A stretch of 64,000 bases of DNA from Symbiodinium natans. Lineage: Eukaryota > Sar > Dinophyceae > Suessiales > Symbiodiniaceae. Shown here piece after piece: positions 56,301 to 62,300 of the stretch (position 1 is its first letter; each line of letters opens with the position of its first letter). Below the pieces are notes generated by a model. It saw only the letters and a program-made list of their open reading frames with translations, ran no database searches and had not been told where the DNA came from. The DNA is taken from positions 434,185-498,184 of the forward strand of contig CAJNDS010000469.1 in NCBI GenBank assembly GCA_905221605.1. Reading direction: 5' to 3'. Made by a program: the position numbers and the translations under genes.

Positions 56301-59300
56301 TTAGCCCTAAGCCTTAAACCCCAAACCCTAAACCCTCAACGGGATGCACTCTGCGGATGCACTCTACGGAGCCCGCCTCCGAAGGGCATTCCGCGGCCAC
56401 TTGGCCGAAGACGCAGATCTTGGCGGCGTTCGTGCTTGGAGGGCCCAAGGCTTCGTAAGGGAGTTGAGGGTTTAAGGGCTTAGGGTTTAGGGTTCAGCGT
56501 TTAAGGTTTAGGGTGTAGGGTTTAGGTTTTTTTTTTGCTAGAGCCGTGCGCGCGGTATGCTTGCGCGCGTTGGCGCCTGGTCTGCGGGTCTCTTCATTGT
56601 CCTGTTTATACTAGCGTAAACCTGGTTAGGGCCGAGGATTCCGCGTCCAGGGTTGTGGTCCCAGAGTGCCTGGAAGAAACGTTTAGTAGTAACTTCGATC
56701 CAGTAAGGCATCTTCATCCCTCTACGCCTGCCCATAGCTTGTATTCTATCTTTGAATCCCGGGCTAAAGACTACGTGATGCAGAGGGTCCTGGGAGTTGG
56801 CATAGAACACTTGCGACATCCTTTTGTACTGCAGCTTACAAAGGATGTCTGAGGGGCGTTGCGGGTAACCGGCTCGCCTCCAAAAGGGTTTAGGGTTTAG
56901 GGTTTGGAATGTAGGGTTTGGGGTTTAGCGCTGCGAGTCCACATGTTCAGGTTGTGGGCTTAGGGTTCGGACGGAGCTGAGGACTCATATGCCCTGTATG
57001 CCCCTTATATGCTCTATACAAATTCAGGGCCCAGACATCAGAAATCGTTAACGGAAGTTAGGGACAACATTTAGGGCCTGCCCATGCAACTACCCTAAAA
57101 CCTAAACCCTAAGCCCTAACCCTAAACCCGAAACCCCAAACCCTAAACCTTAAACCGTAGAGGGGGGCAGGAGGCCTCAGGGCTTTTGGGGGTGGCGAGG
57201 TTCTGGAGCCTCAGTCACCCCCACACCTGAAAAAACGCCCAGTCCGAAATCCCACATAAAACGCTGAACCCTTGCACCCTAAACCCTACACCCTAAACCC
57301 CGAAACCTTTAAACCCCTAAACCCCTAAACCCTTAAACCCCCAAACCCTAAACTCTTAAGACATAAACCTTTATACCCTAAACCCCTAAACCCTTAAACC
57401 TGAAGCCTTTATACCCTAAAGCCCTAAACCCTAAATCCTTAAACCCTTAAACCAAGTCAGCCTCCGAAGACCCCTAGCCTTGCACATCGCCGTGCATGCC
57501 GCCCAAGCCAGACCGCAAGTAGCCCGAAGGCTCCAGGGAGTTTGGGGTTAGGGGGTTTGGGGTTAGGGGGTTTGGGGGCTTCGGGTTTAGGGTTTAGGGT
57601 TTAGGGTTTTGGGTTTTGGGTTTAGGAAGCAAGAAACCGAAGCCCCTGGCCTAAACCCTACATCCCCCTCAAGCCCCTAACCCTCAATCCCAACCCTGAG
57701 CCCCTCCTAAGACCACTCAGCCCCAGGCTCCCAAAACCCTAAACCCTAAACCCTAAACCCTAAACCCAAAACCCTAAACCCTAAACCCTAAACCCTAAGC
57801 TGACTCCATGCTGGACTCCACCGACCCAGCCCCTAATTAAACCCTGAACCACCCCAAAGGCCAGCCAAGAGGTCCTACCAAACACCCCCCCCCCCCCCCC
57901 CCCAAACTCTCAAGGTCGCCACAAGCGGCTTAGGGTTTGGAGTTTAGGGTTTGGGGTTTTAGGGTTTAGGGTTTAGGCTTTAGGGCTTTAGGGCTTTCGG
58001 GGTCTAGGGGTTTAGGGGCTTAGGGGTTTAGGGGTTTAGGGGTTTAGGGTTTGCGGCTTAGGGTTTAAAGTTTAAGGTTTAGGGGCTTAGGGGTTTAGGG
58101 GTTTAGGGTTTAGGGTTTAGGGTTTAGGGTTTAGGGTTTAGGGTTCGCCCGAACTCTAGCTCCCAGAGGACGGACTTAGGCGACCACAGCGCCGGAGGTT
58201 GGTTGGTGCAGCCCACACAGCATCTGAAGCGTCGTGGTCTTGCCTTTCAGCGTAGAGGGCTACTGTAGGGTGTGGGGGGGGTTTGGGGTTTTTGGGGTTT
58301 TGGGGGGTTTTGGGGGGTTTGGGGGGTTTGGGCGGTTTGGGGGGTTTGGGGGGCTTGGGGGGTTTGGGGGGTTTGGGGAGTTTGGGGGGTTTGGGGTTGA
58401 GAGGGCTTGGGGCTTTGGGTGCAGCCCTATAACAGCCCTTATCTGAAAGCCCTAAAGCCTTGCACATCTCAACTTTAGTCTCTGAACCCCAAGAGCTTGG
58501 ACACCCCAAAGCCCCACACATATTCCGCGTACTTATTCATGAGACTCTACCTCGGTCCCCTAAGGTGGTACCCTTGAGTTTCGGGACCCGTTTTAAACAG
58601 ATCCTCTAAGGGAATATGAGGGCCATATCCTTGGAGTCTTAGGGGTCACAGTATGACTGCCTTTTCTTACACCCAATATTCTACAGTTTCTTGACACCCG
58701 AAGCCGCACTAAAACCCCTACTGCCGGCAAACGCCCAAAGCCGTAAACCTTAAGTAAACCCCCCAACCACCGCCGCCACAAGCAAAGAACCCCCTAAGCC
58801 CAAAAAACTGAAACCCTAAGACCCCGAACCGAAGAAACCCCCCCTAAACCCTAAACCCTACACCCTACACCTTAAAACCCTCAAACCACGCCCCCCGAAC
58901 ACGTCGCGCCTGCGCCGTTGTGGCCGAGGAGTGCGAAGACCTCGCCTTGGTACATGACCTCAGAATGGTTTAGGGTTTAGGGTTTCGGGTTTGGGGTTTG
59001 GGGTTAGGGTTTAGGGTTTAGGGTTTGGTTTAGGGTTTAGGGTTTCGGGAACCGGGTTTAGGGTTTAGGGTTTAGGATTTAGGACTTCTCGCCGTGCCGC
59101 GGCTGTAGATTTCATGCGGATTAGGGTTTCGGGTCTAGGGTTTTAGGGTTTGGGGGTTTGGGGTTTTGGGTTTGGAGCTTTGGGGGCTTAGGGTTCTAGG
59201 GTGTAGGCTTTGGGGGCTTAGGTTTTGGGTTTAGGGTTTGGGACTTGGGCTTGAGGGTTCTTAGGGCTTGGGGCTTTGAGGTTTTGGGCTGTTGGGGGCT

Positions 59301-62300
59301 TAGGGCCTAGGGTTTAGGGCTTGGGGTTGTTTCGTTTGCGTTTTTGAGGTTTTTTAGAATGTTGCTGGGGCTTTTGCTGGCTTTGGGTTTGGGGTCTTAG
59401 GATTTAGGGTTTTGGGGTTCAGGATTTTGGGGTTTTAGGGTGTTCGGGTTTTAGGGTGCCAGGGTGTTAGGGTGTTAGGGTGTTGGGGTGTTAGGGTCCA
59501 GGTGTTTGTTTTTTTGCCAGGGGGGAAGCGGGCGGGGGGGGGGGGGGGGGAGCCGGGGGCGCACAAGGGGGTTTAGGGCCTAGGGAACGGACCTCAGAAC
59601 TTGGACATTAGGGGGGTTGAGGTCTGTTTAAACCTTGAGCCCTAAGCCCTAAACCCTAAATCTTAAACCCTATGAACCCTAAACCCCAAACCCTAAACCC
59701 TAGCCAGTCAGAGCGCCAGTTGGGCTTTCGCCAAATTCTCGGGACCGACGCTGGTCAAGAATAGCCCCTTGGTAGTGGCGCCGGCCAAGATCCCATCAAA
59801 ACCGGCACTTTTGGTAAGGTCGAGCTGCGAAATGACCGACGATGCCTCTCTCATAAGGGCCTTTCTGGAGAACCTTGCTGGGTCCCTCGCATACTTGGTC
59901 TTCAACAGCTTCTGTGACCGTGAGAAGCGCAAAGTCTGATCCTGGCATTACATGGACCAGCACTTTGGAAGGTAAGGATAGGGCAAACTCCAAACACAAA
60001 GCCCCCCTCCGCCCCCACTCCCCCCAACCCCCCTTGCCCCGGCCCCGGCCCCCCCCCCCCCCCCCAGACATGTTCGCGCTTTGCCTGCTCAACACTCAAC
60101 GGCACACAGGAGTCTCCTTTGCTCTAAGCAGCACAAAGGCTGCTTGCGCTCGACAGGTCACTTGACCGGCTTGAACTTAACTTTCGCCAGCGACATGCGT
60201 TCAGCTGGACTGCTTTCCCAGTGAACGGATCTTTGGTTCTCTTTTCCGAGTTCCGGCTTAGGAAACTGAGGGTTGATTACTTTGCGAGAGAGAGATTGGC
60301 ATTGAGCTGGGCCGAGCTCATGTTGCGCCAAGCCCCCAAACTGCAGGTGTATCTACATGTTGCTTTATATATTTGTATACATACATACATACATACATAC
60401 ATACATACATACATACATACATACATACATACATACATACATACATACATACATACATAATGTTGCACCCTGTTTAGTGTGGGGGGCCCCCCCCCCCCCT
60501 GAACAGTTGAGGCGTGGATGGGATCTTGATTACACGGCCCCGGGGGCTCATATGATTTCAATAGGGAGGAGTTTAGATAGGTTCAAAAGGGGCAGCGATG
60601 CCCGGTTATCTTTTTTAAAGGCGCGCCGCGTGGAATTTTCTTACGGCGCCCGGACGATTTGTCTTTAAAGAGGGACTCCCAAACAGTCAGCATGTCCTGA
60701 ATAATTCGGCCAGTTTGTCTTTAAAGAGGAGGCCAATACTAAACAGGGTGCAACATTATACCCTAAAACCCAAAACCCTAAACCCTAAACCCTTAATCCT
60801 AAACCCCAAACCCTTTAAAACCCTGAACCCTAAACCCTAAATCCTGAACCCTAACAACCCTCCACCCTCAACCATAAATAACCCCAAACCCTCAACCCCT
60901 AAACCCTAAAACCTAAACCCTAAACCCTCAACCCTCAACCCTCAACCCTCAACCCTAAATAAGCCTAAAAACTAAACCCTAAACCCTAAAACCTAAACCC
61001 TAAACCCTAAATAACCCTCTTGCAGGGGCAGCTGCCAGGTCCAAGTTCTGCACGGCCTTCCTTAGGCACACCGGCGCTCCGACTGGCTAGGGTTTAGGGT
61101 TTAAAGTTTAGGGTTTAGGGTTTAGGGTTTAGGGTTTAGGGTTTAGGGTTTAGGGTTTAGGGTTTAGGGCTGAGGGGTTAGGGTGTATAGAAATTGTATA
61201 GGGTTTGTGTCCGGAGTCTTGTCGGGTTTTGAGAGAGTCTGTCGGGTTTTGGGGGGGGGGGGGGTTTTGGTGTTGCTTCTAAGGGACTGGGAGGTGTGAC
61301 GGTTTTGTAGGATTTGTTGGGGGGCCCAAAGGCAGCATCTTTCGCGGCTTTCTTTCCCCGCTCAGGGGCTTTTTTGGTGCCCGAAAGCCATGCTCGTGTC
61401 TGATTTTGGCGCACTGTGAAGGATGAAGGATTATTGCATGAGCTGCTCGTAAGGAAACGCGTACAACTTCGATTAATCCTGGCCTTGAGGTTTTAGGGTT
61501 TAGGGTTTAGGGGTTTAGGGGTTTAGGGGTTTAGGGGTTTAGGGTTTAGGGCATAGGGTTCCTAATCATGAAACCCTGAACTCAGAAACCCCGAACCCGT
61601 AAATTCCAACAAGCCCTAAACCCGAATCCACCTAATCTCTAAAAGGCCTAAACCCTCACACCTCCCTGAAGCCCCCCAGAACCGTTGAAACCCTGAACCC
61701 GAAACCCTAAACCCTCAACCCTAAACCCGCCCGATCGATAGACCCTTTCCAGATCGCTCAAACCCAACCCCCCGAACTCCTACATTTAGGCATTCAAGGT
61801 TCCCAAAGAGCCCCATGCCCCCTACTTCAAGAATATGACTTGAATCATACTAAGGATCCCTATGTAGCTTTAGGCATATTCCTTTATTAAGGGACCTTGG
61901 GCTCGCTGGATTCGTTTGGGGGCCACGCCTCGAGGCCGAAATCCTCAACACCCCCTAGACCCAAAAATGCCCCCAACAACCCTAAACACCTAAAGCCTAG
62001 ACACCTCTACCCTAAACACCTAGACCCTAGACACCGAAACCCTAGAAGCCCAAACGCCGAAACCCAAAACACCCATATACACTTTAGCCGGAAAAACCAA
62101 AGCATCTCAACTCTCAACTCTCAACCCTAAACGCTCAAACCCCTGAACCCGAAACCACCTAAACCCTACACACCGCAACCTTGTGATGCTCCCCCTTATA
62201 CTAACAGTCCTTAATAGGGATTATACCACGGGGGTACTATACTCCCTATTCAGGACTTTTGGTATAAGGGGGAACATCCCAACTTAAACCCTCACACCTC

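Noticed and set aside
56535-56852. Overlapping 105- and 93-codon frames on opposite strands
   Set aside because: No splice support or recognisable domain; inside the intron between PTSGA and ICVFG exons. Could be an old element but not supportable as a gene.
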